Below, piece after piece: positions 54,523-63,665 of a stretch of 64,000 bases of DNA. The stretch is from NCBI RefSeq assembly GCF_020194955.2, contig NZ_JAFCIY020000038.1:106006-170005 (forward strand), in the 5' to 3' direction. A program made the position numbers and the translations under genes. Position 1 is the stretch's first letter. Each line of letters opens with the position of its first letter. The notes under the pieces were generated by a model. It did no database searches. It had not been told where the DNA came from and saw only the letters and a program-made list of their open reading frames with translations. This DNA comes from Desulfuromonas sp. CSMB_57 (GTDB taxonomy: Bacteria; Desulfobacterota; Desulfuromonadia; Desulfuromonadales; Syntrophotaleaceae).

Positions 54523-55914
54523 CTACTCCTCGATACCCAGGCGTTTGATCTTTTCCACCAGAGTGGTGCGCTTGATGCTGAGCAAATCCGCCGCCCGGGC
54601 CTTGACGCCCGCGGAAAGCTCCAGGGCCGAGCGGATCAGTTGGCGTTCCAGGTCGGCGACCACCTGCGGCAGGTCGACGCCGGCATCCGTCAGGGCCGGG
54701 CAGGTGAGGGCCGGTTCCTCCTCCTCTTCGGCCGCCGAACCGGTAATGTTGGCCGGCAGATCCTTCTTTTCGATGACAATGCCATCGGTCAGGGTCACGG
54801 TCCGTTCGATGACGTTCTCCAGTTCGCGCACGTTGCCGGGCCAGTGATAGCTTTCCAAAAAACGCATGGCCGTGGGTGAGATGGACATGATGGGCCGGTT
54901 CATCTCCTCGCAGATTTTTTGCAGGAAGTGGCGCGCCAGCAAGGCGATGTCCTCCCGGCGTTCGCGCAGGGCCGGCAGATGCACGGGGATGACGTTGAGG
55001 CGGTAATAGAGGTCGTTGCGGAACCGGCCTTGCTCGATCTCCTCTTCCAGATTGGCATTGGTGGCGGAAATGACCCGCACGTTGAGCTTGATCTTCTTGG
55101 TCGAGCCGACCCGCTCCAGTTCCTGCTCCTGCAGCACCCGCAACAGTTTGGTCTGCAGATGCAGGGGCATGGTGGCGATTTCATCCAGAAAGATGGTGCC
55201 CTGGTTGGCCTGTTCGAACTTGCCGATCTTGTCCGCCACGGCGCCGGTGAAGGAGCCGCGGACGTGGCCGAACAGTTCGCTTTCCAGCAGTTCGGCGGGA
55301 ATGGCGCCACAATTGATGGCGACAAACGGCTTTTCGCGCCGGTGACCGTTGAAATGGATGGCCTTGGCCACCAATTCCTTGCCGGTGCCCGATTCTCCCA
55401 GAATCAGGATGGTGGAATCCGTGTTGAGGATTTTTTCCATGCGTGAGAACACCTGCTGCATGGGCAGGCTGGTGCCGATCATGTTGTCGAACCGGTACTT
55501 GCCCCGCAATTGCTGCCGCAGATAGAGGTTTTCCGCCACCAGTCGGCTTTTCTCCAAGGCCTTGGCAATCAACACCTGCAGCTTTTCAAAATGCAGAGGT
55601 TTGGTAATGTAATCAAAGGCGCCTTCCTTCATGGCCTCCACGGCGCTTTCGGCCGAGCCCTTGCCCGTGATGAGGATGACGTTGGTGTAAGGGGAATCCT
55701 CCTTGACCTTTTTCAGGATATCGATGCCGCTGACGCCGGGCAGGCAGAGGTCGGTAAGGATCACTTCAAAGGCGTTCTTTTTGAGCAATTCCAGGGCATT
55801 TTCACCGCTTTCCGCGGTCTTGACCTGGTAGCCTGCGTTGCCCAGCAGCAGGGCAATGGCTTCACGATTGGCCGGCTCGTCTTCGATGACCAGAATCTGG
55901 GAAATATTCTTCAT
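54523..55914 (-). CDS. Sigma-54-dependent response regulator with GSFTGA loop
   Basis: 463 residues. The receiver domain has IEDEPAN, the acceptor Asp in VILTDLCLPG and Lys in YITKPLHF. The AAA+ domain has Walker A GESGTGKE and Walker B GTIFLDEIATMP. The sigma-54 contact loop reads GSFTGA, with Ser in place of the common Ala. A Fis-type helix-turn-helix follows (ARAADLLSIKRTTLVEKIK). A glutamate run before the DNA-binding domain (AEEEEEPA) is a linker. No histidine kinase is encoded next to it, and the neighbouring genes are unrelated, so the regulon is unknown. The start follows GAGGT. Confidence 0.86.
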   Translation of the reverse strand: MKNISQILVIEDEPANREAIALLLGNAGYQVKTAESGENALELLKKNAFEVILTDLCLPGVSGIDILKKVKEDSPYTNVILITGKGSAESAVEAMKEGAFDYITKPLHFEKLQVLIAKALEKSRLVAENLYLRQQLRGKYRFDNMIGTSLPMQQVFSRMEKILNTDSTILILGESGTGKELVAKAIHFNGHRREKPFVAINCGAIPAELLESELFGHVRGSFTGAVADKIGKFEQANQGTIFLDEIATMPLHLQTKLLRVLQEQELERVGSTKKIKLNVRVISATNANLEEEIEQGRFRNDLYYRLNVIPVHLPALRERREDIALLARHFLQKICEEMNRPIMSISPTAMRFLESYHWPGNVRELENVIERTVTLTDGIVIEKKDLPANITGSAAEEEEEPALTCPALTDAGVDLPQVVADLERQLIRSALELSAGVKARAADLLSIKRTTLVEKIKRLGIEE

Positions 55915-56075
55915 GGTTGTGACCTCGAAAAAAATGTTTTGTCATCCTATTGACGCCAGAGGGAAAACGTATCATGATGGAGCCGCTGATACAAGTCTGT
56001 TGCGTTAAAAAAATGGCGGTTTTTTGATTTTCGATTCATTTTCTTGACGCAAGCTGCTTTGGAATCGGTGATAAT

Positions 56076-57398
56076 ATGAAAAAACCTGGTCGTTCCGGTG
56101 TTTTTGCGCTGCTGCTGTGGTTGTCATGGCTTTCGGCAGCGGTCGCCGGCGAAGGTTCCCGCGTTTGGAGTTCGGTACGCATCGCCGATCCCATCACGCC
56201 GGTGTTGGCCGATTTCGTGGCCGCCGAACTGGTTCAGGCCAACCAGGCCGGACATGGGGCGTTTCTGGTCGAGCTCGATACCCCCGGCGGCCTGGATGGG
56301 GCCATGCGGACCATCATCCAGGCGTTTCTGACCTCGGATATTCCGGTGGTCGTTTATGTTTATCCCTCGGGCGGCCGGGCGGCGTCGGCTGGAGCTCTGA
56401 TCACCCTGGCGGCGGATTTTGCCGCCATGGCGCCCGGCACCCATATTGGCGCGGCCCATCCCCTGCCCATCGGCAGCCAGGGAGAGCAGGCCCCGAAGGA
56501 ACTGCTCAGCAAGATTGTCGAGGATGCCGCCGCCTATGCCCGCAGCATTGCCCAGCGCCGGGGCCGCAACGCCGAGCAGGCGGAGCGCATGGTGCGGGAC
56601 AGTCTGTCCCTGGCGGCCGAGGAGGCCGTGGCGCTGCAGGTCGTGGATCTGGTGGCCGAGGATCGGGCGGCCCTGCTGCGGGCCTTGGATGGGCGCAGTT
56701 ACCGGCGCGGCGATGCCAGTCGGATCCTGGCCACCGCCGATATAGAGATACGGCCGGTGGCGATGAACTGGCGGCAGCGGGTGCTGAAAACCATCAGTCA
56801 TCCGAATGTCGCCTACCTGCTGCTGATGCTGGGCATGCTCGGGATTTTCTTCGAGATTGCCCAACCGGGGACGATTTTCCCCGGCGCCATCGGGGCCATG
56901 GCCCTGCTGCTGGCCCTGTTCGCGTTTCAGTCGCTGCCCGTCAATACCGCCGGGTTGCTGCTGATTTTGCTGGCCTTGGTGCTGTTTGTGCTGGAAATTT
57001 CCGTGGAGTCCTACGGCCTGCTGTCCATCGGCGGGGTGATCTCCATGGCCCTGGGGTCGATGATGCTGACGGCCGGTCTGGAACCTTTCTGGCGCATTTC
57101 TCCGCTGCTGATTGCGGCCACTGTCGCGGTGGTCAGCGGTCTGCTGCTGCTGGTGCTGTACGCCGTGGTGCGGGCGCAGCGCGGCACCTTCCAGTCCGGC
57201 GCCGAAGGCATGACCGGCGAACGGGGGCAGGCGGTGACGGATATCGGCGCGGACGGCCGGGTATTCGTGCACGGTGAATACTGGCAGGCTTACTCCCGCG
57301 AGCCCATCGCCGCCGGTGAGAATATTGAAGTGGTGCAAATGGGCGAGAATCTGCGACTGGAAGTGCGGCGTGCCGCCGCACCTGATCCGGAGCCCTGA
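56076..57398 (+). CDS. NfeD-type membrane serine protease (long form)
   Basis: 440 residues. The N-terminus has a signal peptide (FALLLWLSWLSAAVA), then a ClpP-like serine protease domain (about 35-225) with the catalytic Ser in PSGGRAASAGALI and a Lys in ELLSKIVEDA. Four or five membrane helices (about 245-370) and a C-terminal OB-fold domain (about 380-435, TGERGQAVTDI, YWQAYSREPI) complete the long NfeD form. It is the partner of the stomatin gene that follows 51 bases later, the usual pair in bacteria and archaea, where the protease is thought to cut stomatin. The ribosome site is weak. Confidence 0.88.
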   Translation: MKKPGRSGVFALLLWLSWLSAAVAGEGSRVWSSVRIADPITPVLADFVAAELVQANQAGHGAFLVELDTPGGLDGAMRTIIQAFLTSDIPVVVYVYPSGGRAASAGALITLAADFAAMAPGTHIGAAHPLPIGSQGEQAPKELLSKIVEDAAAYARSIAQRRGRNAEQAERMVRDSLSLAAEEAVALQVVDLVAEDRAALLRALDGRSYRRGDASRILATADIEIRPVAMNWRQRVLKTISHPNVAYLLLMLGMLGIFFEIAQPGTIFPGAIGAMALLLALFAFQSLPVNTAGLLLILLALVLFVLEISVESYGLLSIGGVISMALGSMMLTAGLEPFWRISPLLIAATVAVVSGLLLLVLYAVVRAQRGTFQSGAEGMTGERGQAVTDIGADGRVFVHGEYWQAYSREPIAAGENIEVVQMGENLRLEVRRAAAPDPEP

Positions 57399-57449
57399 TC
57401 GGAAACTCTTCCCCTAACGGTCGCCGCAGGGCGGCCAGGAGGTGTGGAC

Positions 57450-58202
57450 ATGATGGCTTTTCCGTTGTTTCTGCTGGTGTTGGCCGTTCTGGTGCTGGTC
57501 ACCGCCGTGAAGGTCGTGTACGAATACGAGCGCGGCGTGGTGTTTCGTCTCGGTCGTTACAGTTGTGTCAAGGGACCGGGCCTGCGCATCATCATTCCCC
57601 TGGTGGATCGCCTGGTGAAACTCAGCCTGCGTACCGTGGCCATGGACGTGCCGCCGCAGGATGTCATCACCCGCGACAACGTGTCCATCAAGGTCAACGC
57701 CGTCATCTATTTCCGCGTGGTGAAACCGGAAAAGGCCATCATCGAGGTGGAGAACTACCTGTATGCCACCAGCCAGTTGGCTCAGACCTCCCTGCGCAGC
57801 GTCCTCGGTCAGTCCGAACTGGACGACCTGCTGGCCCACCGGGATCGCATCAACCAGCACCTGCAGGAGATTCTCGATCGCCAGACCGACCCCTGGGGCG
57901 TCAAGGTCTCCAACGTGGAGATCAAGCATGTCGATCTGCCGGCGGAAATGCAGCGTGCCATGGCCCGCCAGGCCGAGGCCGAGCGGGAGCGGCGCTCCAA
58001 GGTGATTCATGCGGAAGGGGAATTCCAGGCGTCGCAGCAGCTGACCAACGCCGCGGAGATCATGTCGAGCCAGACCGGTTCCCTGCAGTTGCGCTTTTTG
58101 CAGACCCTGACGGAAATTGCCGCGGAAAAGAATTCGACCATCATCTTTCCGATGCCCATCGATCTGCTGAAGCCCTTCCTGGATTCCAAACGCCAGGATT
58201 AA
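57450..58202 (+). CDS. Stomatin/prohibitin-family (SPFH) membrane protein
   Basis: 250 residues; ATG 57450 lies 7 bases after AGGAGGT (a GTG at 57444 is within the site). One N-terminal membrane helix ([17 protein letters not shown]), then the SPFH domain: [49 protein letters not shown] and [16 protein letters not shown] helical C-terminal region ([20 protein letters not shown]) allows oligomerisation, and the C-terminus is hydrophobic. It forms an operon with NfeD and probably shapes membrane microdomains. A hairpin element follows. Confidence 0.92.
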   Translation: MMAFPLFLLVLAVLVLVTAVKVVYEYERGVVFRLGRYSCVKGPGLRIIIPLVDRLVKLSLRTVAMDVPPQDVITRDNVSIKVNAVIYFRVVKPEKAIIEVENYLYATSQLAQTSLRSVLGQSELDDLLAHRDRINQHLQEILDRQTDPWGVKVSNVEIKHVDLPAEMQRAMARQAEAERERRSKVIHAEGEFQASQQLTNAAEIMSSQTGSLQLRFLQTLTEIAAEKNSTIIFPMPIDLLKPFLDSKRQD

Positions 58203-58213
58203 GGCCGCTCCTG

Positions 58214-58376
58214 GGAGGCTGTCGGACTATCCGGGTTGAAGCGAAAATTTGGATGTTTGAGCACAGATTTTAGCTCGTTTGAAGGTTCATAGCCGTAGCT
58301 ATGGGCCGAAAAGGAGCTGAAATATGGGCCAAAGAGCCGAATTTGCAGCCAGCGCATGGATAGTCCGACAGCCTCC
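58214..58376. repeat. Hairpin element with perfect 19-base terminal inverted repeats (MITE-like)
   Basis: GGAGGCTGTCGGACTATCC (58214-58232) is repeated in inverse at 58358-58376. Inside, ATTTTAGCTC and GAGCTGAAAT also pair, as do the arms of CATAGCCGTAGCTATG at the centre, so most of the 163 bases can fold into one long imperfect hairpin. It contains no gene and no clear target-site duplication. It may be a non-autonomous transposable element or a REP-like repeat. Confidence 0.7.
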
Positions 58377-58424
58377 TCGGCACGGAAAAAAGCACGCAGC
58401 CGGACCAATGCCTGGAGGCCGGCA

Positions 58425-58453
58425 TTGACCGGCCAGGACTGTATCTGTTAAAC
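58425..58453 (+). promoter_or_regulatory. Candidate promoter for pyruvate carboxylase
   Basis: TTGACC (58425-58430), a 17-base spacer and TTAAAC (58448-58453), followed by an AGGGAGGA ribosome site (about 58487-58494) before the ATG. The -10 match is moderate. Confidence 0.45.
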
Positions 58454-58500
58454 TCACGATCTAAACTTCGTACATTATCGGTATCAGGGAGGACAATGGC

Positions 58501-61500
58501 ATGGAAATAAGGAAATTCAATAAAATCATGGTGGCCAACCGCGGCGAGATCGCGATCCGGATCTTCCGGGCCTGCATCGAGCTGGGCATCAAGACCGTGG
58601 CCATCTATTCCGAGGAGGATCGCATCTCCCTGCACCGCTACAAGGCGGACGAGGCCTACCTCATCGGCAAGGGCAAGGGTCCCATCGAGGCTTACCTGGG
58701 TATCGATGAAATCATCGATCTGGCGAAGAAAAAAGAGGTCGATGCCATCCATCCCGGATACGGTTTCCTCTCGGAAAATCCCGATTTCGCCGAAGCCTGC
58801 GAACGGGCCGGCATCGTTTTCATCGGCCCGACGGGCGATATCCAGCGGCAGTTGGGGGACAAGGTCGCGGCCCGCAAGGTAGCCATCGCCGCCGGGGTCC
58901 CGGTGGTGCCGGGAACTCAAGACCCGGTGACCAGCGAGGAAGAGGCGCTGCTGTTCGCCGCCAAGAGCGGCTATCCCATCATCATCAAGGCCGCCGCCGG
59001 CGGCGGCGGGCGCGGCATGCGCATCGCCAACAATCGCCAGGAACTGGTGGAGGGGTTGCGTTCGGCTTCCTCGGAGGCCCGGGCCGCCTTCGGCAACCCT
59101 TCGGTATTCCTTGAAAAATACATCATCAAGCCGAAGCACGTCGAAGTACAGATCCTCGGCGACCGCTACGGTAACCTGGTGCACTTCTACGACCGCGACT
59201 GCTCCATCCAGCGCCGCCACCAGAAGGTCATCGAAGTGGCGCCGTCGCCCAATCTCAGCGCCGCCCAGCGCAAGGAACTGTGCGATCACGCCCTGCGCAT
59301 CGCCAAACACGTCAACTATCTGAATGCCGGCACCGTGGAATTTCTCATGGATGCCGAGAGCAATTTCTATTTCATCGAAGTCAATACCCGCATCCAGGTG
59401 GAGCATACGGTCACCGAAATGGTCACCGGCCGCAACCTGGTCCAGAGCCAGATTCGGGTGGCCGAGGGCTATCGCCTGTCCGATCCCGAAATCGGCATCA
59501 AGCGGCAGAAGGACATCCAACTGTACGGCTTTGCCATCCAGTGCCGGGTCACCACCGAGGATCCGGAAAACAATTTCGCCCCGGACTTCGGCACCATCAC
59601 CGCCTACCGCAGCTCCGGCGGCTACGGCGTGCGCCTGGATGCCGGCAGCGCCTATCCCGGCGCCCGCATTTCGCCCTACTACGATTCGCTGCTGGTGAAG
59701 ATGAGCACCTGGGGCCTGACCCTGCGGGACGCGGCGCAGATCATGCACCGCAGCCTCGAGGAGTTCCGCCTGCGCGGGGTGAAGAGCAACATCGGCTTTT
59801 TGGAGAACGTCATCCGGCACCCGACCTTCCTGTCCGGCAACTGCGATACCTCCTTCATCGACGAGCATCCGGAACTGTTCCAGATCCGGGTGGTCCTGGA
59901 TCAGTCCCACAAGCTGCTGTCCTACATCGGCCACGTTACCGTCAACGGCTACCCCGGCATCAAGGAGCCCCTCAAGTACAAGGATCTGCGGACGCCGAAG
60001 GTACCCAGCATCCCCTACGACCTGCCGCGGCCGCGGGGCAGCCGCGATGTCTTTCTGGAAAAGGGCGCCGACGGCCTGGTCGAGTGGATTCTGCAGCAGA
60101 AGCAGCTGCTCATCACCGATACCACCATGCGCGACGCCCACCAGTCCCTGGTGGCGACCCGCTTCCGCACCCATGATCTGCTGAAGATCGCGCCGGCCAC
60201 CAGCCATCTGGGCAGCGGCCTGTTCTCCCTGGAGATGTGGGGCGGGGCGACCTTCGACGTCTCCATGCGCTTCCTCAAGGAGGATCCCTGGGAGCGTCTT
60301 GAGCGCCTGCGCTGGAAGATCCCCAACATCCTGTTCCAGATGCTGCTGCGCGCATCCAACGCCGTCGGCTACTGCAACTACCCGGACAACGTGGTGCGCG
60401 AGTTCGTCGCCAAGGCGGCGGAGGGCGGCATCGACATCTTCCGCGTGTTCGATTCCCTCAACTGGACCAAGGGCATGCAGGTCGCCATGGAAGCGGTGCG
60501 CAAATCCGGCGCCATCTGCGAAGCGGCCATGTGCTACACGGGTGATATTCTCGATCCCAAGCGCGATAAATATCCCTTGTCCTACTATGTCAATTTGGGC
60601 AAGGAACTGGAAAAGATGGGCGCCCATATCCTGGCCATCAAGGACATGGCCGGCCTCATCAAGCCCTTTGCGGCGGAAAAACTGGTGCGGGCGCTGAAGA
60701 ACGAAATCGGCATCCCCATCCACCTGCACACCCACGACACCTCCAGCAACGGCGGCGCCACCTACCTGATGGCGGCCCAGGCCGGGGTGGACATCGTCGA
60801 TACGGCCCTGTCCTCCGTATCCGGCCTGACCGCCCAGCCCAACCTCAACGCCCTGCTGGCCGCCCTCAAGGGGCAGGAGTGCGATCCGCAACTGGACGAG
60901 CGCAACCTGCAGCAGTTGGCCAACTACTGGGAGACGGTGCGCACCTACTATTCCCCCTTCGAATCGGAACTGCGCAGCGGCACCGCCGACGTCTACGAGC
61001 ATGAAATCCCCGGCGGCCAGTATTCCAACTACAAGCCGCAGATCGAAGGCCTGGGTCTGGGCGATCGCTGGGAGGAATGCAAGACCATGTACCGCAAGGT
61101 CAACGACATGTTCGGGGATGTCATCAAGGTGACGCCGTCCTCGAAAATCGTCGGCGACATGGCCATGTTCATGGTGCAGAACAACCTGCAGCCCGAGGAC
61201 GTCTACGAGCGCGGCCAGGAACTGACCTTCCCCCAGGGCGTGGTGGACTTCTTCAAGGGCATGATCGGCCAGCCGGTGGGCGGTTTCCCGGAAAAACTGC
61301 AGAAGATCATCCTCAAGGGCGAACAGCCCATCACCTGCCGCCCGGGCGAATTCCTCGAGCCGGTGGATTTTGCCGCCAAGCAGCAGGAACTGGAGCGCAA
61401 GCTCGGCCATCCCGTCAGCGAGCGGGACGTGGTCACGGCAGTGCTCTATCCCGGGGTGTTCGAGGAATTCGACAAGCACCGCGAGGAATACCAGGATACC

Positions 61501-61947
61501 TCCGTGCTGCCGACGCCGGTATTCTTCTACGGCATGGATCTGGGCGACGAGGTCAGCATCGACATCAAGCCGGGCAAATCCCTCATCGTCCAGCTCAACG
61601 CCATCGGCCGCATCATGGAAAACGGCTGCCGCGACATCTTCTTCGAACTCAACGGCGAACCGCGCACCGTTTCCGTGCCTGATCTGTCCGTCGGTACCGA
61701 GACCCTGCAGCACCGTAAGGCCGATCCCGACAACCTGCATCACGTCGGTGCGCCCATGGCCGGCAAGGTGTTCCGGATCATGGTCAATATCGGCGACAAG
61801 GTCAAAACCGGCGATATCCTGCTGTCCACGGAAGCCATGAAGATGGAAACCAACGTCAAGGCCCCGCGCGACGGCGTGGTCTCGGAAATCTTCGTCAAGG
61901 AAGGCGCCCGCGCCGAGCAGGGAGAGCTGCTGGTGGTTCTGGAATAG
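58501..61947 (+). CDS. pyc: Pyruvate carboxylase
   Basis: 1148 residues, the full single-chain enzyme. It makes oxaloacetate from pyruvate, bicarbonate and ATP, the main anaplerotic step. Biotin carboxylase (about 1-450): IMVANRGEIAIRIFRACIEL, KAAAGGGGRGMR and YDRDCSIQRRHQKVIEVAPS. Carboxyltransferase (about 530-800): TDTTMRDAHQSLVATRFRT, IFRVFDSLNW, KDMAGLIKP, HLHTHDTSSNG. The C-terminal biotin carrier domain holds the biotin Lys in EAMKMETNV. birA at 43.7 kb attaches the biotin and gltA uses the product. It ends at a strong terminator. Confidence 0.96.
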   Translation: MEIRKFNKIMVANRGEIAIRIFRACIELGIKTVAIYSEEDRISLHRYKADEAYLIGKGKGPIEAYLGIDEIIDLAKKKEVDAIHPGYGFLSENPDFAEACERAGIVFIGPTGDIQRQLGDKVAARKVAIAAGVPVVPGTQDPVTSEEEALLFAAKSGYPIIIKAAAGGGGRGMRIANNRQELVEGLRSASSEARAAFGNPSVFLEKYIIKPKHVEVQILGDRYGNLVHFYDRDCSIQRRHQKVIEVAPSPNLSAAQRKELCDHALRIAKHVNYLNAGTVEFLMDAESNFYFIEVNTRIQVEHTVTEMVTGRNLVQSQIRVAEGYRLSDPEIGIKRQKDIQLYGFAIQCRVTTEDPENNFAPDFGTITAYRSSGGYGVRLDAGSAYPGARISPYYDSLLVKMSTWGLTLRDAAQIMHRSLEEFRLRGVKSNIGFLENVIRHPTFLSGNCDTSFIDEHPELFQIRVVLDQSHKLLSYIGHVTVNGYPGIKEPLKYKDLRTPKVPSIPYDLPRPRGSRDVFLEKGADGLVEWILQQKQLLITDTTMRDAHQSLVATRFRTHDLLKIAPATSHLGSGLFSLEMWGGATFDVSMRFLKEDPWERLERLRWKIPNILFQMLLRASNAVGYCNYPDNVVREFVAKAAEGGIDIFRVFDSLNWTKGMQVAMEAVRKSGAICEAAMCYTGDILDPKRDKYPLSYYVNLGKELEKMGAHILAIKDMAGLIKPFAAEKLVRALKNEIGIPIHLHTHDTSSNGGATYLMAAQAGVDIVDTALSSVSGLTAQPNLNALLAALKGQECDPQLDERNLQQLANYWETVRTYYSPFESELRSGTADVYEHEIPGGQYSNYKPQIEGLGLGDRWEECKTMYRKVNDMFGDVIKVTPSSKIVGDMAMFMVQNNLQPEDVYERGQELTFPQGVVDFFKGMIGQPVGGFPEKLQKIILKGEQPITCRPGEFLEPVDFAAKQQELERKLGHPVSERDVVTAVLYPGVFEEFDKHREEYQDTSVLPTPVFFYGMDLGDEVSIDIKPGKSLIVQLNAIGRIMENGCRDIFFELNGEPRTVSVPDLSVGTETLQHRKADPDNLHHVGAPMAGKVFRIMVNIGDKVKTGDILLSTEAMKMETNVKAPRDGVVSEIFVKEGARAEQGELLVVLE

Positions 61948-61966
61948 GCGTATTACACAAAGGGTA

Positions 61967-62008
61967 AAAACAAAACCGGATCCCCAACCAGGGATCCGGT
62001 TTTGTTTT
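61967..62008 (+). terminator. Strong rho-independent terminator after pyc
   Basis: A perfect 18-bp stem (61967-61984 with 61991-62008), a 6-base loop CAACCA, and T-rich right arm (GGTTTTGTTTT). Confidence 0.9.
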
Positions 62009-62126
62009 GTGCGTTAAGGACGGCGCGTAGCGCCGTGTCTGGTGCACTACAACCAGCAAAAGTTTACAACCTACTGAAATCATGCCAGAATATCATCAAA
62101 CTCAGGTTGCTGACCGGAGGTTGGGC

Positions 62127-62318
62127 ATGGTGAAAATCGACAGAGAGCAAATCCTGGGGTTTCTCAGGGATCATAAGGACGAGATGCATGCGCGCTTCGG
62201 GGTGAAACGGCTGGGATTGGTCGGTAGTTATGCTCGAGGCGATGCCAACGCTGAAAGCGACATTGATATCATCGTCCGATTGCAAAGCGACAACACGTTT
62301 CGCAGTTTTTGGGCTTGA
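62127..62318 (+). pseudogene. Truncated MNT-type nucleotidyltransferase (antitoxin-like)
   Basis: A frame with a good GACCGGAGG site encodes 63 residues with the nucleotidyltransferase signature GLVGSYARGDANAESDIDII (GSxxRGxxxxxSDxD). Members of the family are about 95-100 residues; here a stop comes 16 codons after the SDID motif. In a shifted frame the DNA next encodes SFLGLKS and FDLK-like residues before another stop, suggesting a frameshift plus nonsense mutation. MNT proteins are usually antitoxins paired with a HEPN toxin; no HEPN gene remains. So this is a probable remnant of a HEPN/MNT toxin-antitoxin pair. Confidence 0.65.
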
Positions 62319-62372
62319 AGTCGTAATTTCGATCTCAAGTCAGTGAGGCGGCAGACGCATGGGGAGGGGGCG

Positions 62373-63269
62373 ATGAGCGAGATTGTCATTTATCAGGTGG
62401 AGGAGGGACAAACGACTCTCGAAGTGCAGCTTGAAAAAGATACGGTCTGGTTGAATCAGGCGCAGATGGCCGAACTTTTCGGCCGTGAGCGCTCGGTCAT
62501 CACCAAACATCTCGGCAATGTATTTCGCGAGGGAGAGCTGAATAAAAAAAGCAATGTGCAAAATATGCACATTGCAAATTCCGACAGACCGGTCGCTTTT
62601 TATAATCTCGACGTTATTATCTCTGTCGGCTACCGGGTCAAATCGCAGCGCGGTACCCAGTTTCGCCAGTGGGCAACACGCATCCTGCGCGAACATCTCG
62701 TCAAGGGCTATACCCTCAACGAACAGCGTCTGCGGGAAGAGGGCGCCAAATTTAGGGAAATGCAGAAGACCATCGACCTGCTGTCCCGCACCCTGGCCAA
62801 TCACGAGTTGGTGACCGCCACCGGACGAGATGTCCTCCAGGTCATCACCGATTACGCCTACGCCTTGGCCACCCTCGACCGTTACGACCACGGCACCCTG
62901 GCCATCGAAAAGACTAGCGGGCCCGCAAGTTTCATGCTCGAATACGAAGAGGCCATCTCGATCGTTCACGCCATGAAGGGTGATTTCGACGGGAAGGATG
63001 TATATCCAACCGTTGAGGAAAAGAGCGCCAATCTGCTCTACTTCATCGTCAAGAACCATGCGTTTACCGACGGCAACAAAAGGATCGCCGCGGCCATCTT
63101 CATTTATTTTCTTGCCGGCAACGGTGTTCTTTACCGCCCCGACGGCAGCAAACGCCTGGCAGACAACGCGCTGGTCGCGCTCACCCTGCTGATTGCCGAA
63201 GGCCGACCTGAGGAGAAGGACACTATCGTCAAGGTCATCGTCAACCTGATCAATCGAAGCAACGATTGA
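62373..63269 (+). CDS. RhuM-Fic/Doc fusion protein
   Basis: 298 residues; ATG 62373 follows GGGGAGGGGG. The N-terminal part (about 1-130) matches RhuM-type virulence proteins: IVIYQVEEGQTTLEVQLEK, VWLNQAQMAELFGRERSVIT and FYNLDVIISVGYRVKSQRGT with a helix-turn-helix-like segment. The C-terminal Fic/Doc domain has the active-site loop NHAFTDGNKRIAAAIF near residue 229, with catalytic His, Asp, Asn, Lys and Arg of the Doc type. It should add a phosphate or AMP to a target protein. No separate Phd-like antitoxin is nearby; the RhuM half may bind its own promoter. Confidence 0.82.
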   Translation: MSEIVIYQVEEGQTTLEVQLEKDTVWLNQAQMAELFGRERSVITKHLGNVFREGELNKKSNVQNMHIANSDRPVAFYNLDVIISVGYRVKSQRGTQFRQWATRILREHLVKGYTLNEQRLREEGAKFREMQKTIDLLSRTLANHELVTATGRDVLQVITDYAYALATLDRYDHGTLAIEKTSGPASFMLEYEEAISIVHAMKGDFDGKDVYPTVEEKSANLLYFIVKNHAFTDGNKRIAAAIFIYFLAGNGVLYRPDGSKRLADNALVALTLLIAEGRPEEKDTIVKVIVNLINRSND

Positions 63270-63417
63270 TGACCTTTTGAGGCAGATGGCGGGGGGGCGG
63301 CAGGGGGAAGAGCCGGCAGAATACGGCGCATTTCTGTTCCGCAATCATTCAGTTCAAGTTTGGAAGAGGTTTTTCCGAACAGGCTCTCTGGAACATCCGT
63401 CACTTTTTCCTGACGTT

Positions 63418-63450
63418 CCCAATTCTCTCCGCACTGCGGAGAGAATTGGG
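63418..63450. repeat. 33-base perfect palindrome
   Basis: The two 16-base arms are fully complementary with a single base between them. No T-run follows, so it is not an obvious terminator. Confidence 0.75.
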
Positions 63451-63625
63451 CTGGACCAGGGCCTGATTTCCGACAGGAGATTTCTGACCCGGGACCGCCG
63501 TTATCACATTAGAACCCTTGACCCACTGCCCGCGCCGGCGGTACTTTTAACCGGATTAATTTTGTTTTTAGGATCTGATTTTTGGGAGGGTAGGGTGTTG
63601 ATCGAAAATCGGTCGAAAAGTGTTT

Positions 63626-63665
63626 AAAAACCGCTCTGCGCCGGAAAGGCGCGGGCGGTTTTTTT
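63626..63665 (+). terminator. Rho-independent terminator
   Basis: AAAAACCGC and GCGCC (63626-63642, with a 3-base bulge) pair with GGCGC and GCGGTTTTT (63648-63663, 2-base bulge), loop GGAAA, followed by a T-run to 63665. It lies downstream of the RhuM-Fic gene. Confidence 0.75.

Noticed and set aside
58270..61743. A very long open frame on the minus strand opposite pyc
   Set aside because: It is antisense to a full pyruvate carboxylase with all domains. Its predicted product is a Gly/His/Asp/Val-rich sequence without any recognisable domain, typical of a shadow frame in GC-rich DNA.
63277..63627. 116-codon frame after the RhuM-Fic gene
   Set aside because: No ribosome site, no recognisable domain, and it runs through the palindrome into the terminator.
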